The notes beneath the pieces were generated by a model that was not told where the DNA came from, ran no database searches, and was given only the letters and a program-made list of their open reading frames with translations. Shown piece after piece: positions 33,966 through 43,842 of a stretch of 64,000 nucleotides of DNA (the first letter of the stretch is position 1; each line of letters begins with the position of its first letter). The DNA lies in NCBI GenBank assembly GCA_045104975.1, contig JBGCCY010000124.1, positions 1 to 64,000 on the forward strand, written 5' to 3'. The stretch comes from CAJQQY01 sp045104975. GTDB lineage: Bacteria; Bacteroidota; Bacteroidia; Chitinophagales; Saprospiraceae. The position numbers were made by a program, and so were the translations under genes.

Positions 33966-36293
33966 ATGAAAAATATTTATCTAGTTATTTTATTATTGCA
34001 AGCGGGTTTAATTTTCGGCCAAGACCAATTTGTTTTGTCTGGAGACATCGTCGATCACGAAGGAAAACCAATGCTTTTTGGGAATGTTATTTTAAAAGAT
34101 TTTTCCAAAAAAGAACTCGTCAAAATCACTTATGTTGAAGAGGGAAAATTTCAATTTGATCCTCTTCCATCTCAAAAATATTTCCTTGAGATTAGCTGTT
34201 TAGGTTTTGAGAAAATCGAACAGGAAGTCAACTTAACTGAAAATATAAAGCTAAATTTTTCTCTCCAAGAAAGTTCCAATCTTATTGAAGAAGTCCAAGT
34301 TGTGGCAGAACGAGATGCCATTGTCAACAAAAATGGTAACCTCAAAATGAACATTGCTAACACTAACTTTGCTAGTCAACCGACCACCACCTCATTGCTC
34401 TCTTTATTTCCAAAAATTATTGTCAGTACTAATGGAGAAAGTATAAGTGTGATTGGAAAAGGGACTCCGTTGATTTATTTGGGAAACCGAAGAATTACGA
34501 TGGATGAGCTCAATTCTATTAATGTCAACAGCATCCAAGACATCGAATTAATCAATAATCCTTCGGCTAAATATGAAGCGGAAGGACGAGCCGTAATTTT
34601 GATTCGAAGAAAAAAAGGAGTAGGGGATGGGCTGACCGTTGCCTTGTCTGAGGTTGCATCGTGGAATCGAGAATTTAATAATTACCTTGGTCTGAATGCT
34701 TCAGTTAAAAAAAATAAATTAGAGTTGCGGACTAATTTTTCCTACAATCAATTACAACCTTGGGAAGGATTTGATTCGGATTACGAAATTGGTGGACTAA
34801 ATGAGAAGGCAGATAATAGTGGTATTTCGTTGGTCGATCGACCTCAGTTTGTTGCTGGTGGTGGATTTTATTACCAACTCAATGATGGCGATTATTTTTC
34901 AGGAAATGTTAACCTTCGAACCCATATTTCCGATGGGACAATTGCTTCGACTTCGAATACTTTTGTAAATAATACATTAGAAAATAAATTTGAAACACTT
35001 GTCAATGAATCTGAAGTCCGTAGTTTTTTTACTTCCAACATAAATTATAACAAACAACTTACAAAAAGTAAATCCAACATTTTTTTTGGAATTCAGTACT
35101 CCAGTTATATTCGAAATTTGGATAGCGAAATCACGAATAGCGTCGATGGGAGCAGTTTTGATATCTTCGAAAATCGAGACCAAGATTTTATGATTGATGC
35201 TTATGCTGCACGAGTTGATTTTGAGAAAAAAATATTTGACAATGAGACCTTTGAAATGGGGTTTAATTATGCAGGAGCGAAAGCGGAAGCCTTTTCGGAA
35301 TTTGAATATTTGATGACAACGGATTATTTTTCAGATTTTTATAATTACTCAGAAGAAAACATTGCAGCCTATTCTCAGGTTTCAGGTAGGGTAAAAAAGG
35401 TAGATTATTCATTTGGTCTTCGGATGGAACGAGCTTCTGTGGAAGGTGGATTTAAATCAGCTGATGACTTAACCATCGATTTTGAACAAACGATTTTTTT
35501 CCCAAAGGTGATGATGAACATCCCATTGGATTCGAGTTGGACTTTAACTTTAAATTATGCGAAAACAGTTGCTCGTCCTAACTATTTAAATTCTAGTTCG
35601 ATCACAACATACATTACACCATTTTTGGAATATACTCGAAACGTTAATTTGCAGCCAAGCATTAATGAGGAAATTTCAGCCAATTTTCAATACAAAAGGA
35701 ATTCGTTTGAATTGAGTTATAATCGTCGAAAAAATCCAACTTTTGTAAATATTATTCAAGATGAAACTACTGGTCGATTGATTAGTTCACCAGTTAATTT
35801 GGAGCAAGAACGTTCTCTTAATCTTTCGATTGTAAATCCATTTGGCTATAAAAAATGGAGTGCTACAAACTTCGTTCGTTTTTCGATTGCTGAAATGGTT
35901 GATTCGACTGCAGCGGTTCAAGGGGTGACTCCTTCGATTTATTTTTATACTCGACAACAGATTCAATTACCCAAAAGGTTTTCATTTGGCGCAACATTTT
36001 ACGGAATGACGAATCGGAAAACGGGAGTGACAGATGCGAAAGCATTTTCTAATTTAGATTTTTTTATTTCGAAAACGTTTAAAGATAAATTTTCCGTGAC
36101 GCTGAATTTTAATGATGTATATCGAGGTTTTGAATTTACTTCGCTGACAGAATTCAACGATATAATTACGAATGAAACTCGTTTTTCTGATCGAAAAGCC
36201 TTTATGATTTCCATGCGATATTCTTTTGGAAAAGAATTTAAATCGAAATATCAAAATCGAGATGTGGATGATAATTTGAATCGGATGAATTAG
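33966..36293 (+). CDS. Outer-membrane beta-barrel protein of the TonB-receptor-like OMP_b-brl_3 type
   Basis: 775 residues from the start at 33966 (MKNIYLVILLLQAGLIFGQ signal peptide); the ORF extends 11 codons upstream. An N-terminal CarboxypepD_reg-like domain (about 25-105), a plug-like region ending with IQDIELINNPSAKYEAEGRA (about 190-210), then a large barrel of regular amphipathic strands, ending ISMRYSFGKEF plus a short polar tail. The form matches outer-membrane beta-barrel family proteins related to TonB-dependent receptors. Substrate unknown. The transmembrane LuxR protein just upstream probably controls it. Confidence 0.85.
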   Translation: MKNIYLVILLLQAGLIFGQDQFVLSGDIVDHEGKPMLFGNVILKDFSKKELVKITYVEEGKFQFDPLPSQKYFLEISCLGFEKIEQEVNLTENIKLNFSLQESSNLIEEVQVVAERDAIVNKNGNLKMNIANTNFASQPTTTSLLSLFPKIIVSTNGESISVIGKGTPLIYLGNRRITMDELNSINVNSIQDIELINNPSAKYEAEGRAVILIRRKKGVGDGLTVALSEVASWNREFNNYLGLNASVKKNKLELRTNFSYNQLQPWEGFDSDYEIGGLNEKADNSGISLVDRPQFVAGGGFYYQLNDGDYFSGNVNLRTHISDGTIASTSNTFVNNTLENKFETLVNESEVRSFFTSNINYNKQLTKSKSNIFFGIQYSSYIRNLDSEITNSVDGSSFDIFENRDQDFMIDAYAARVDFEKKIFDNETFEMGFNYAGAKAEAFSEFEYLMTTDYFSDFYNYSEENIAAYSQVSGRVKKVDYSFGLRMERASVEGGFKSADDLTIDFEQTIFFPKVMMNIPLDSSWTLTLNYAKTVARPNYLNSSSITTYITPFLEYTRNVNLQPSINEEISANFQYKRNSFELSYNRRKNPTFVNIIQDETTGRLISSPVNLEQERSLNLSIVNPFGYKKWSATNFVRFSIAEMVDSTAAVQGVTPSIYFYTRQQIQLPKRFSFGATFYGMTNRKTGVTDAKAFSNLDFFISKTFKDKFSVTLNFNDVYRGFEFTSLTEFNDIITNETRFSDRKAFMISMRYSFGKEFKSKYQNRDVDDNLNRMN

Positions 36294-36383
36294 ATTTTTT
36301 GTTAGAATTAATAATATGTAAAGGGTGTAGAACCATGGGGATCACTTTTCAACCTATGCAACTTAATTTATAATTCATTTTCT

Positions 36384-36412
36384 TTTGTAATCATTGACAA
36401 TCTTTATCTTTG
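36384..36412 (+). promoter_or_regulatory. Bacteroidota-type promoter
   Basis: TTTG (36384-36387), a 17-base spacer and TATCTTTG (36405-36412), matching the TTTG / TAnnTTTG pattern. The -7 box ends only four bases before the ATG of the methyltransferase gene, so the transcript would be leaderless or nearly so. Confidence 0.55.
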
Positions 36413-36416
36413 GCGA

Positions 36417-37274
36417 ATGGCAACAATAAAAAAGGACAAAAAAGACATCATCGCATATTACGACCAAACAGAATTTGATTATAAAATTGCTTGGTACGAT
36501 AAGGAAAATCCAGCCTTACATTTTGGTTTTTATGACGAAGAATCAAACTCGCATTATGACGCACTTGCTCACACCAATAAAATTTTAGCGACTAAAGCTA
36601 AAGTGAAAAATGGAGATCGGATTTTGGACGCAGGTTGTGGTTTAGGAGGAAGTTCTCTTTGGTTAGCGACGCATTTTGCAGCAGATGTAGTCGGCATTTC
36701 TCTACCCGAGCGACAAATAGCAGATTGCAAGAAAAGAGCAAGTTCAATGACTTTAAAAGGGACGACAGATTTTGTTCAGGCAGATTATTGTCAGACTCCT
36801 TTTGCTGCGGAATCATTCGATGTGATTTGGGCTTGTGAGAGTGTTTGTCATGCTGAAAATAAAATTGATTTTTACCAAGAAGCTTATCGTTTGCTCAAAC
36901 CTGGTGGTCGAATTGTACTCGCCGAATATCTTCGAACCAAAAGACCATTGTCCGAAAAAGATGAAATTTTGTTGAAAAAAAAATGGCTTAACAATTGGGC
37001 CATCGAAGATATTGATACGGAAGAAGAACATTTTAATCATATGAAATCGGTAGGTTTTAAAAATATTGAAATCGAAAATTTTAATGATCGAGTTGGCGTA
37101 TCGCTACGAAATTTGCATGAAAAATGTAAGCGATCTTATCCGATAGAGTGGGTGTTGAAATTGTTTAAAATTCGATCAGCAGTTCAGCATGGAAATCTCG
37201 TCGGGTCGATGAGGCAGTATGATGCTTTTCAAAAAGGGATTTGGTGGTATAGTGTGATTGCTGCGGAGAAGTGA
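36417..37274 (+). CDS. SAM-dependent methyltransferase
   Basis: 285 residues, cytoplasmic. The class I SAM-binding motif is ILDAGCGLGGSSLWLA (about 68-83); motif II is in SFDVIWACESVCHA (about 139-152) and LLKPGGRIVLAEY (about 162-174) follows. The opening ALHFGFYDEESNSHYDAL resembles small-molecule C/N/O-methyltransferases of the sterol/tocopherol/sarcosine-dimethylglycine group. The substrate cannot be read from the sequence and neighbours are unrelated. Confidence 0.8.
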   Translation: MATIKKDKKDIIAYYDQTEFDYKIAWYDKENPALHFGFYDEESNSHYDALAHTNKILATKAKVKNGDRILDAGCGLGGSSLWLATHFAADVVGISLPERQIADCKKRASSMTLKGTTDFVQADYCQTPFAAESFDVIWACESVCHAENKIDFYQEAYRLLKPGGRIVLAEYLRTKRPLSEKDEILLKKKWLNNWAIEDIDTEEEHFNHMKSVGFKNIEIENFNDRVGVSLRNLHEKCKRSYPIEWVLKLFKIRSAVQHGNLVGSMRQYDAFQKGIWWYSVIAAEK

Positions 37275-37372
37275 TTTTTTGGATAATCTTTTTTCCAATC
37301 ATGCTTATAATAAATATCGAAAAATAACTTAATTTTAGAAATTAAGAATGACGTTCTTCAAAACATAAAAGC

Positions 37373-39871
37373 ATGAAACCCAAAACACTCACTTCTATTC
37401 TCTTCCTATTTTTTTCTTTTAATTCCTTTGCTCAAGATTGGATGCAATTCAAAGGACCTGATGAGGTCTTTGATTTTCAGTTGCATGAAAATTATCTCTG
37501 GACTATTTCTGGAAGTGGTTTGACTCGGATAGATATTGATACGGAAACAAAAACCAATTGGAATCCAATCAATTCTGGAATACGAGATTATAGTTATTCC
37601 AATCTTTTAGTAGATACAGAAGGAACAGTTTGGTTAGGAGGACAATCTAAAAAATTGATGAAATTCGATGGTACATCATGGGATCAAATTAATGAAATTA
37701 ATGGAGACACCATCCAATCGATAGATGATATAAAAGAAGACCCTGATGGTAAAATATGGATTTATGGAAGATTCGAAAAACCTAATTTATATTACTTTGA
37801 AAATGGAACGTATCAAGAAATTGCTTCACCTGATAGTACGTTAAATTTTTTTTCTGGCACTTCTTCAGCTTTTGGAATTGATGGAAATTCTCATATTTGG
37901 GCTAGGTTTAAAAATGCGGATAATACTTATCGAATTCTTGGCGAATACACAGGGACAGAATGGATATTTCATGATCTTGAACCTCAAGGAATATATTTGT
38001 GGAACACAACTCAGTTTTTAGCAGATAGTCAAGGAAATGTGTACATGCTAATTGTAAATTCTTCTACTTCCAATTTTTTAAAATACGATGGAGTCGATTG
38101 GGAATTTATGAGTTTTCCATCTGGAACTAATTTGAATGCATTAGGTAATACTGAGCAATCTGCTTATATAGATGCCAATGATCATATCTGGATTGCGACT
38201 TGGGATAATACATTTATTGAATATGACGGACAGGATTGGACTACTCATGAATTAGAAAATATTGGATTGTCGAATGGAAATCCTGATGGTTTAGTTATAG
38301 ATGATAATAACCACCAATGGATTATGTATAAACATGATACTAACTATTATTTCACTAATGCGAGAAAATCTTTACTTCACAAATTTGATGGAACAGAAAC
38401 TTCTATCATCGATTTATCAATTTCTGGAATTCCAACTAACGACGTTTATAATATTATTATAGATAAAAACAATATTAAATGGCTCGCATCACAAAATGGA
38501 TTGCTCAAATTTGATGGAGTTGATTGGTTTGAATATCCACCTGATTCTCTTTCATTATTTTATTGGAAAAGGCTTGAGGGAGCTGATGCTTCTGGTAATG
38601 TTTGGATTCAGGGAGGAAATTCAACGATTAGTAGATTCGATGGAACCTCTTTTTATAATGTCAGCTTTTCTCTATCAAACGGAGATTCTATATATAATGC
38701 GGGGCAAAATATAGCTATTGGTAAAAATGGTGAAGTTTATATTGCATCAGGAGAATCTGAAATTATCATTTTTGATAATGGAGAAATTACTTATTTAGAT
38801 GGTATGCAAGCATCTATATTTGGTAGTGTTTATTCAGATAAATCTCGTCGTGTTGAAGTAGACACATTTGGGAATTTATATAATATAGGGTTTTCATTGA
38901 ACAAATATAACGGAGATTCATGGACAGAGATTCCTCTATGGACAGAGAATCCAATTGGAGTTAGCGATTTTTTTATTGCACCTAATCAAGACATTTGGGT
39001 TCCCCATGGTTTTTTCATTTATGATTATAGTTTTAAGGTTTATAATGGATCTGATTGGGAAAATTTCATTGCACCCTATAAATTACTTTCTCGTCCTGTT
39101 TGGGATAATTATGGAAATTTGTGGTTTAAAACGGATAATGGACTTTGCAAAAAAGTAGGAAATGATTGGATTTGTTATAATGAATCTAATTCACCTTTAT
39201 TTACTGAAAAGATCAACGACTTTGCTTTTGACGAGTCAAATAATATATGGATAACATTTAGAGATGGAGGCGTGATTGTTTTTAATGAAAGTCAAATTGC
39301 AGGAGTTGTAGCTGAGCCACTTTATTCTTTGACAGGTTTTGTTTATCAAGATCTCAATCAAAATCAAGAAAAAGATTCGAGTGATTTACCAGTAGCACTT
39401 CAACACTTGAGATTGTTACCAGATAGTATTACAACTTTTAGTTATGGAGATGGAATGTATCGTTTTTCAGTTCCATCAGGTGATTATGAAGTGGAATTTT
39501 TGGAAAGTACTAATTGGATAATTGATGATTCTCCATCTGTATATTCTGTTTCGATTGATAAACATTCAATAGGAAATCTTGATTTTAGAGTAGGAGTGTT
39601 TACTGCTATTTTTAATCAGGAAAAAAATGAATTAGAGTTAAAGGTTTTCCCAAATCCAACTTCGGGCGAGATTTTTATATCGACAACTAGTTCGAGTTTT
39701 GAGAAATTTCAATATAAAATATTTAACAGTCGAGGACAAATTATTCAGTCAGGTGAAATCAATAGTAATGAGGCTAAAAATATTTCTATGGAAAAAATGC
39801 CTGTGGGAATTTATTGGATTCAAGTAGGAGACAAAAAAGAAATTGGAATTTCTAGATTTTTGAAAATTTGA
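37373..39871 (+). CDS. T9SS-secreted fourteen-repeat propeller protein
   Basis: 832 residues. Signal peptide ending NSFAQD. About fourteen repeats of the type GNVWIQG / DGTSW / NNIKWLAS between about 30 and 640, like the two-component-regulator propeller (Reg_prop) repeats; fourteen would make two seven-bladed propellers. A CnaB-like domain follows (GFVYQDLNQNQEKDSSDLP, about 655-750). The last about 70 residues are a type A T9SS sorting domain (VFPNPTSGEIFIS ... PVGIYWIQVGDKK). No kinase or HTH is attached, so this is a secreted binding protein rather than a sensor. Confidence 0.87.
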   Translation: MKPKTLTSILFLFFSFNSFAQDWMQFKGPDEVFDFQLHENYLWTISGSGLTRIDIDTETKTNWNPINSGIRDYSYSNLLVDTEGTVWLGGQSKKLMKFDGTSWDQINEINGDTIQSIDDIKEDPDGKIWIYGRFEKPNLYYFENGTYQEIASPDSTLNFFSGTSSAFGIDGNSHIWARFKNADNTYRILGEYTGTEWIFHDLEPQGIYLWNTTQFLADSQGNVYMLIVNSSTSNFLKYDGVDWEFMSFPSGTNLNALGNTEQSAYIDANDHIWIATWDNTFIEYDGQDWTTHELENIGLSNGNPDGLVIDDNNHQWIMYKHDTNYYFTNARKSLLHKFDGTETSIIDLSISGIPTNDVYNIIIDKNNIKWLASQNGLLKFDGVDWFEYPPDSLSLFYWKRLEGADASGNVWIQGGNSTISRFDGTSFYNVSFSLSNGDSIYNAGQNIAIGKNGEVYIASGESEIIIFDNGEITYLDGMQASIFGSVYSDKSRRVEVDTFGNLYNIGFSLNKYNGDSWTEIPLWTENPIGVSDFFIAPNQDIWVPHGFFIYDYSFKVYNGSDWENFIAPYKLLSRPVWDNYGNLWFKTDNGLCKKVGNDWICYNESNSPLFTEKINDFAFDESNNIWITFRDGGVIVFNESQIAGVVAEPLYSLTGFVYQDLNQNQEKDSSDLPVALQHLRLLPDSITTFSYGDGMYRFSVPSGDYEVEFLESTNWIIDDSPSVYSVSIDKHSIGNLDFRVGVFTAIFNQEKNELELKVFPNPTSGEIFISTTSSSFEKFQYKIFNSRGQIIQSGEINSNEAKNISMEKMPVGIYWIQVGDKKEIGISRFLKI

Positions 39872-39908
39872 TTTTGGATTCTTTACTGTATGTTTTTTTG
39901 GAAAGTGG

Positions 39909-39943
39909 CAGAGGCACGAAATATTTTATATTTTGTACCTCTG
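39909..39943. other. Imperfect hairpin after the propeller gene
   Basis: Arms cagaggcacgaaatat and atattttgtacctctg form a 16-bp stem with two mismatches and a 3-base loop. It lies 38 bases past the stop codon; no T-run follows, so a processing or 3' protection element is as likely as a terminator. Confidence 0.5.
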
Positions 39944-40042
39944 GTACTCGAATGATGTACATTTTGTTTTTATTTTTCACCCATATTCCGTCTCTCTGAG
40001 ACTCCACTAAAAAAATGCAGGGTAGAGAATTTTAAGAAAATC

Positions 40043-40090
40043 AAAAAGAAACCCTGAGAATTAAACTAATAATTCTCAGGGTTTTCTTTT
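40043..40090. terminator. Bidirectional terminator
   Basis: A 21-bp near-perfect stem (aaaaagaaaccctgagaatta and complement) with a 6-base loop, flanked by A and T tracts, lies between convergent genes and serves cphA on the minus strand and possibly the propeller gene on plus. Confidence 0.9.
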
Positions 40091-40114
40091 TGGAAAAAAA
40101 TATTTTAACTCACT

Positions 40115-42751
40115 TTATGAAGTGACATTATCATATAATTCATTCGCTTCCTTCTCCTTAAAACTTTGCACCAATTTCAAGGCATCAGGTACCACATCGC
40201 TACAAATTACAATGAGTGATCCAGGAACTGCATTCGTAATGGCATGAGTGATCGCCTCTTCTTCACTTGGAATAATAGATATTTTTTTGTTAGGGTCATG
40301 TTTTTTGATTCCATTCGAAAGCATATCAATTAATTCTTCTTCTGTTTTTCCTCGAAGGTTTTTGTCTTGTCGAATGATTATTTCATCAAACATGATGGCA
40401 GCCATTTTTCCCATGCCTTCATTATCTTCTGCTCTTCGATCGCCGATACCAGCAATGATTCCCACCTTAGGTGTTCCTTCCAAATTCGAAATAAAATTAT
40501 GCAAGGCAGACATACCTGCCTCATTGTGCGCATAGTCAAGAAGGACTGAGAAATTTTTAAATTTGAAAAGATTTAATCTTCCAGGAGTTTGTGCAGGCGA
40601 AGGAATAAATGATTCGATGGCCATTTTAATTTCCCTTAAATCAAAGCCTCGAATAAATCCAGTCAAGACAGCCGGCAAAACATTTTGAATCATAAATCGA
40701 GCTTTTCCACCAAAAGTCAATGGAACATTTACGACTTTGGCAACTCGCATTTTCCAAGTGCCTTTGCAAATCGTAACGAACCCATCTTCATAAATAGCAG
40801 AAAGTCCGTTTCTAGCAGCATGTGCTTTGATACGTTCATTATTTTCATCCATAGAAAATAAGGCAATATTGCATTCGAGATTTTTTCTCATATCATAAAC
40901 CAAATCGTCATCAGCATTTAAGATAGCATAACCGTCTGGCATAACCGTTTCGGGAACAACTCCTTTAAGCCTTGCCATTTGTTCTACGGTATTGATACCT
41001 CTCAAACCTAAATGATCAGGTGCAATATTTGTAACGATAGCAATATCACATTTCTTAAATCCAAGACCAGATCGAAGCAAACCTCCTCTTGCCGTTTCCA
41101 AAACAGCAAAGTCAATAGTCGGATCTTTTAAAACAAACTCAGCACTTCCAGGTCCTGTACAATCTCCTTTATCGAGCATATGATTTTGAATATAAATACC
41201 ATCCGAAGTAGTGTATCCAACTTTGTGTCCCATCATTTTTACCATGTGGGCAATCAGTCGAGTAGTGGTGGTTTTTCCATTAGTACCTGTGATGGCAACG
41301 ATAGGAATTCTTGCAGTTGAACCATGAGGATAAAGCATATCCATGACATGTGCAGCAACGTTTCGAGGCAATCCATCAGTAGGAGCGAGGTGCATTCTAA
41401 ATCCAGGGCCAGCGTTTACTTCGAGGACTGCGCCACCTGTTTCTGAAACAGGTTTTGAAATATCTGTGGTCATCAAATCGATGCCACAAATATTTAAGCC
41501 AATCACTTTCGCAATTCGTTCCGCCATAAAAATATTGGTTGGGTGAACGATATCAGTTACATCTGTAGCAGTTCCTCCTGTGCTTAAATTAGCGGTATCT
41601 TTTAGGTTTACAATTTCCCCATCTTTGATGACAGAGTCTAAATCATATCCTTTTTCTTTTAAAATATTAGTGGTCATCTCATTGACAGTTATCATTGTCA
41701 ATACTTTTTCATGACCAAAACCTCGGCGTGGATCTTTGTTCACTTCATCGATTAGTTCTTGTACTGTAGATTTCCCATCACCAATAACATGAGCAGGAGT
41801 TCTCTTCGCAGCTGCCACCAATTTGTAGTCGATCACTAAAAGTCGATAATCATCACCTGTGATATATTTTTCAACAATAACACTTCGAGAAACTTTTTTC
41901 GCAGCTTCAAATCCAATCAATGCTTCGTCCCAATTTTGTATATTGATGGTGATTCCTCGTCCATGATTTCCATTGATCGGCTTGATGACGAGTGGGTAAC
42001 CAATATCGTCAATTGCGTCTTGAAGACCTCTTTCTGATCTGATAATTTCTCCTTCGGGAACAGCAATATTAGCTTGCTTGAGAAGGTGTTTAGTATCTTC
42101 TTTGTCGCAAGCAATTTCAACTCCGATGCTGCTAGTATCACTTGAAACGGTTGCTTGAATTCTTTTTTGATTGATGCCATAACCGATTTGGCAAAGAGAA
42201 TATTTATTCAATCTAATCCAAGGCATACCTCGATTAACTGCTTCCTCAATGATTGATCCAGTACTTGGCCCCAATCTTTCTGCTTCTCGGATTTCTCTCA
42301 TTTCTCGAATATCATCTTCGAGATCATATTCTTCTCCTTCTGATAAAGCTAGGGCAATTCTTACTGCAGCCTTGGCAGCATACCTTCCAACTTTTTCTTC
42401 GAGATAACTAAAAACTACACTATAAACTCCTTCCTTCCCATATCCTCTTGTTCGCCCAAATCCAACTTCCATATCTGCTAGACTTTGAATTTCTAAAGCA
42501 ATATGTTCGATTACATGCCCCATCCAAGTTCCTTCTTCTACTCTTTGGAAAAACCCTCCAGCTGTTCCAACCGAGCAACGATGTTCGTACATTCCTGGGA
42601 ACATTTTTTTTAGGTTTTCAAGAAACCCGTCAATCTTATTGGTTGGTTTTTGTTCATACTCCTCCAAGTCCAAAGTCATGACAATTAGTTTATGTCTTCT
42701 GATTGACCAGTAGTTTGGACCTCGCATGGCGCGGATTTCGATAATTCTCAT
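40115..42751 (-). CDS. cphA: Cyanophycin synthetase
   Basis: 878 residues, the usual length. It makes the storage polymer multi-L-arginyl-poly-L-aspartate from Asp, Arg and ATP. Order of domains: N-terminal CphA domain (1 to about 160), ATP-grasp domain with KPINGNHGRG (about 258-267) and TANLSTGGTA (about 393-402), and a Mur-ligase-like domain with P-loop GTNGKTTTT (about 490-498), NIAPDHLG and LLDYAHN. All motifs expected for an active enzyme are visible. It is divergent from cyanophycinase with a 110-base shared upstream region. A terminator lies at 40043-40090. Confidence 0.96.
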   Translation of the reverse strand: MRIIEIRAMRGPNYWSIRRHKLIVMTLDLEEYEQKPTNKIDGFLENLKKMFPGMYEHRCSVGTAGGFFQRVEEGTWMGHVIEHIALEIQSLADMEVGFGRTRGYGKEGVYSVVFSYLEEKVGRYAAKAAVRIALALSEGEEYDLEDDIREMREIREAERLGPSTGSIIEEAVNRGMPWIRLNKYSLCQIGYGINQKRIQATVSSDTSSIGVEIACDKEDTKHLLKQANIAVPEGEIIRSERGLQDAIDDIGYPLVIKPINGNHGRGITINIQNWDEALIGFEAAKKVSRSVIVEKYITGDDYRLLVIDYKLVAAAKRTPAHVIGDGKSTVQELIDEVNKDPRRGFGHEKVLTMITVNEMTTNILKEKGYDLDSVIKDGEIVNLKDTANLSTGGTATDVTDIVHPTNIFMAERIAKVIGLNICGIDLMTTDISKPVSETGGAVLEVNAGPGFRMHLAPTDGLPRNVAAHVMDMLYPHGSTARIPIVAITGTNGKTTTTRLIAHMVKMMGHKVGYTTSDGIYIQNHMLDKGDCTGPGSAEFVLKDPTIDFAVLETARGGLLRSGLGFKKCDIAIVTNIAPDHLGLRGINTVEQMARLKGVVPETVMPDGYAILNADDDLVYDMRKNLECNIALFSMDENNERIKAHAARNGLSAIYEDGFVTICKGTWKMRVAKVVNVPLTFGGKARFMIQNVLPAVLTGFIRGFDLREIKMAIESFIPSPAQTPGRLNLFKFKNFSVLLDYAHNEAGMSALHNFISNLEGTPKVGIIAGIGDRRAEDNEGMGKMAAIMFDEIIIRQDKNLRGKTEEELIDMLSNGIKKHDPNKKISIIPSEEEAITHAITNAVPGSLIVICSDVVPDALKLVQSFKEKEANELYDNVTS

Positions 42752-42861
42752 ATTTATGTAGGTTTTACGTTTAAAAAATATTTCTAAACATAAAATAAAT
42801 AATTGGCATAGTTTCTAATGTTTATTGATTTATTTTGCAGAAAATTTAAATACCATAGAAC

Positions 42862-43719
42862 ATGACAAAAAAAGGGATACTTATTCCAATCGGTGGAAAT
42901 GAAGATAAAGGACCAGAAGTAAATGAATCGTATAATCTCGATTTTGTAAAAGATGGAATCCTAAGTAGAGTGGTCAGAGAAAGCGGAGGAGTGGATGCGA
43001 AGATTCTCGTCATCCCTACTGCTTCTCGAATTCCAGTTGAGGTTGGAGGAAATTATATGAAGGCTTTTGGAGGCTTAGGATGTACTGATGTGACTGTTTT
43101 AAATATCACAGATAGGGAACATGCTGAAAAACCAGCATGGCTTCAATTAGTAGAAGAGGCAGATTGCATTATGTTTTCGGGAGGTGATCAATCTCGGATT
43201 GTGGACATCATCGGTCAGTCTTCCATGCATAAAATATTGACTCGAAGATATGAAGAGGAGGGGTTGGTCATTGCAGGAACGAGTGCCGGAGCAATGGCGA
43301 TGTCAACAGAAATGATTTCGGGAGGGAGTAGTAGTGAGGCATTGGTAAAAGGTGCAGTCGATATGAGAGATGGAATGAATTTTATTCCAAATCTAATTAT
43401 TGATACCCATTTTATTAAAAGAGGAAGGTTTGGAAGAATGGCAGAAGCGGTGGCTAGACATCCTAAATTGTTAGGAGTTGGTTTGGCGGAGGATACTGGT
43501 TTGGTGATTAGAGACTCCAATCATTTTACGGTGATCGGTTCTGGGATGGTGATTATTTTTGATCCAAGTGATTTGGAACATAATAATGAAAAGATATTGC
43601 CAGAAGGAATGCCGATGACGATGGCAAATCTTAGAGTTCATGTTTTAGCAAATAGTGATACTTTTACCATTGATAAAAAAGAAATTCATGTATTGCCGAT
43701 TGATGCGGAATTTGAATGA
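42862..43719 (+). CDS. cphB: Cyanophycinase
   Basis: 285 residues of peptidase family S51. The nucleophile elbow is GTSAGA (about 139-144, catalytic Ser), with GGDQSRIV (about 107-114) and DTHFIKRGRFGRM (about 185-197, the conserved His-containing block) also present. It cleaves cyanophycin to beta-Asp-Arg dipeptides in the cytoplasm; no signal peptide is seen, so it is the intracellular type. Divergent from cphA. An isoaspartyl peptidase gene for the next step is at 47553. Confidence 0.95.
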   Translation: MTKKGILIPIGGNEDKGPEVNESYNLDFVKDGILSRVVRESGGVDAKILVIPTASRIPVEVGGNYMKAFGGLGCTDVTVLNITDREHAEKPAWLQLVEEADCIMFSGGDQSRIVDIIGQSSMHKILTRRYEEEGLVIAGTSAGAMAMSTEMISGGSSSEALVKGAVDMRDGMNFIPNLIIDTHFIKRGRFGRMAEAVARHPKLLGVGLAEDTGLVIRDSNHFTVIGSGMVIIFDPSDLEHNNEKILPEGMPMTMANLRVHVLANSDTFTIDKKEIHVLPIDAEFE

Positions 43720-43778
43720 TACAGATTTAGGTATATTCAATAAACTGTATCAAGTTAATCAATCTTTGATGACGTGAT

Positions 43779-43820
43779 CAAAAAGTCTTTATCATTTAAA
43801 AAAATGATAAAGACTTTTTG
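43779..43820. terminator. Bidirectional terminator
   Basis: An approximately 18-bp perfect stem (aaaaagtctttatcattt and complement), flanked by A and T tracts, sits between the convergent cphB and 43843 genes. Confidence 0.9.
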
Positions 43821-43842
43821 CATTTAATATTTTAGATAAATT

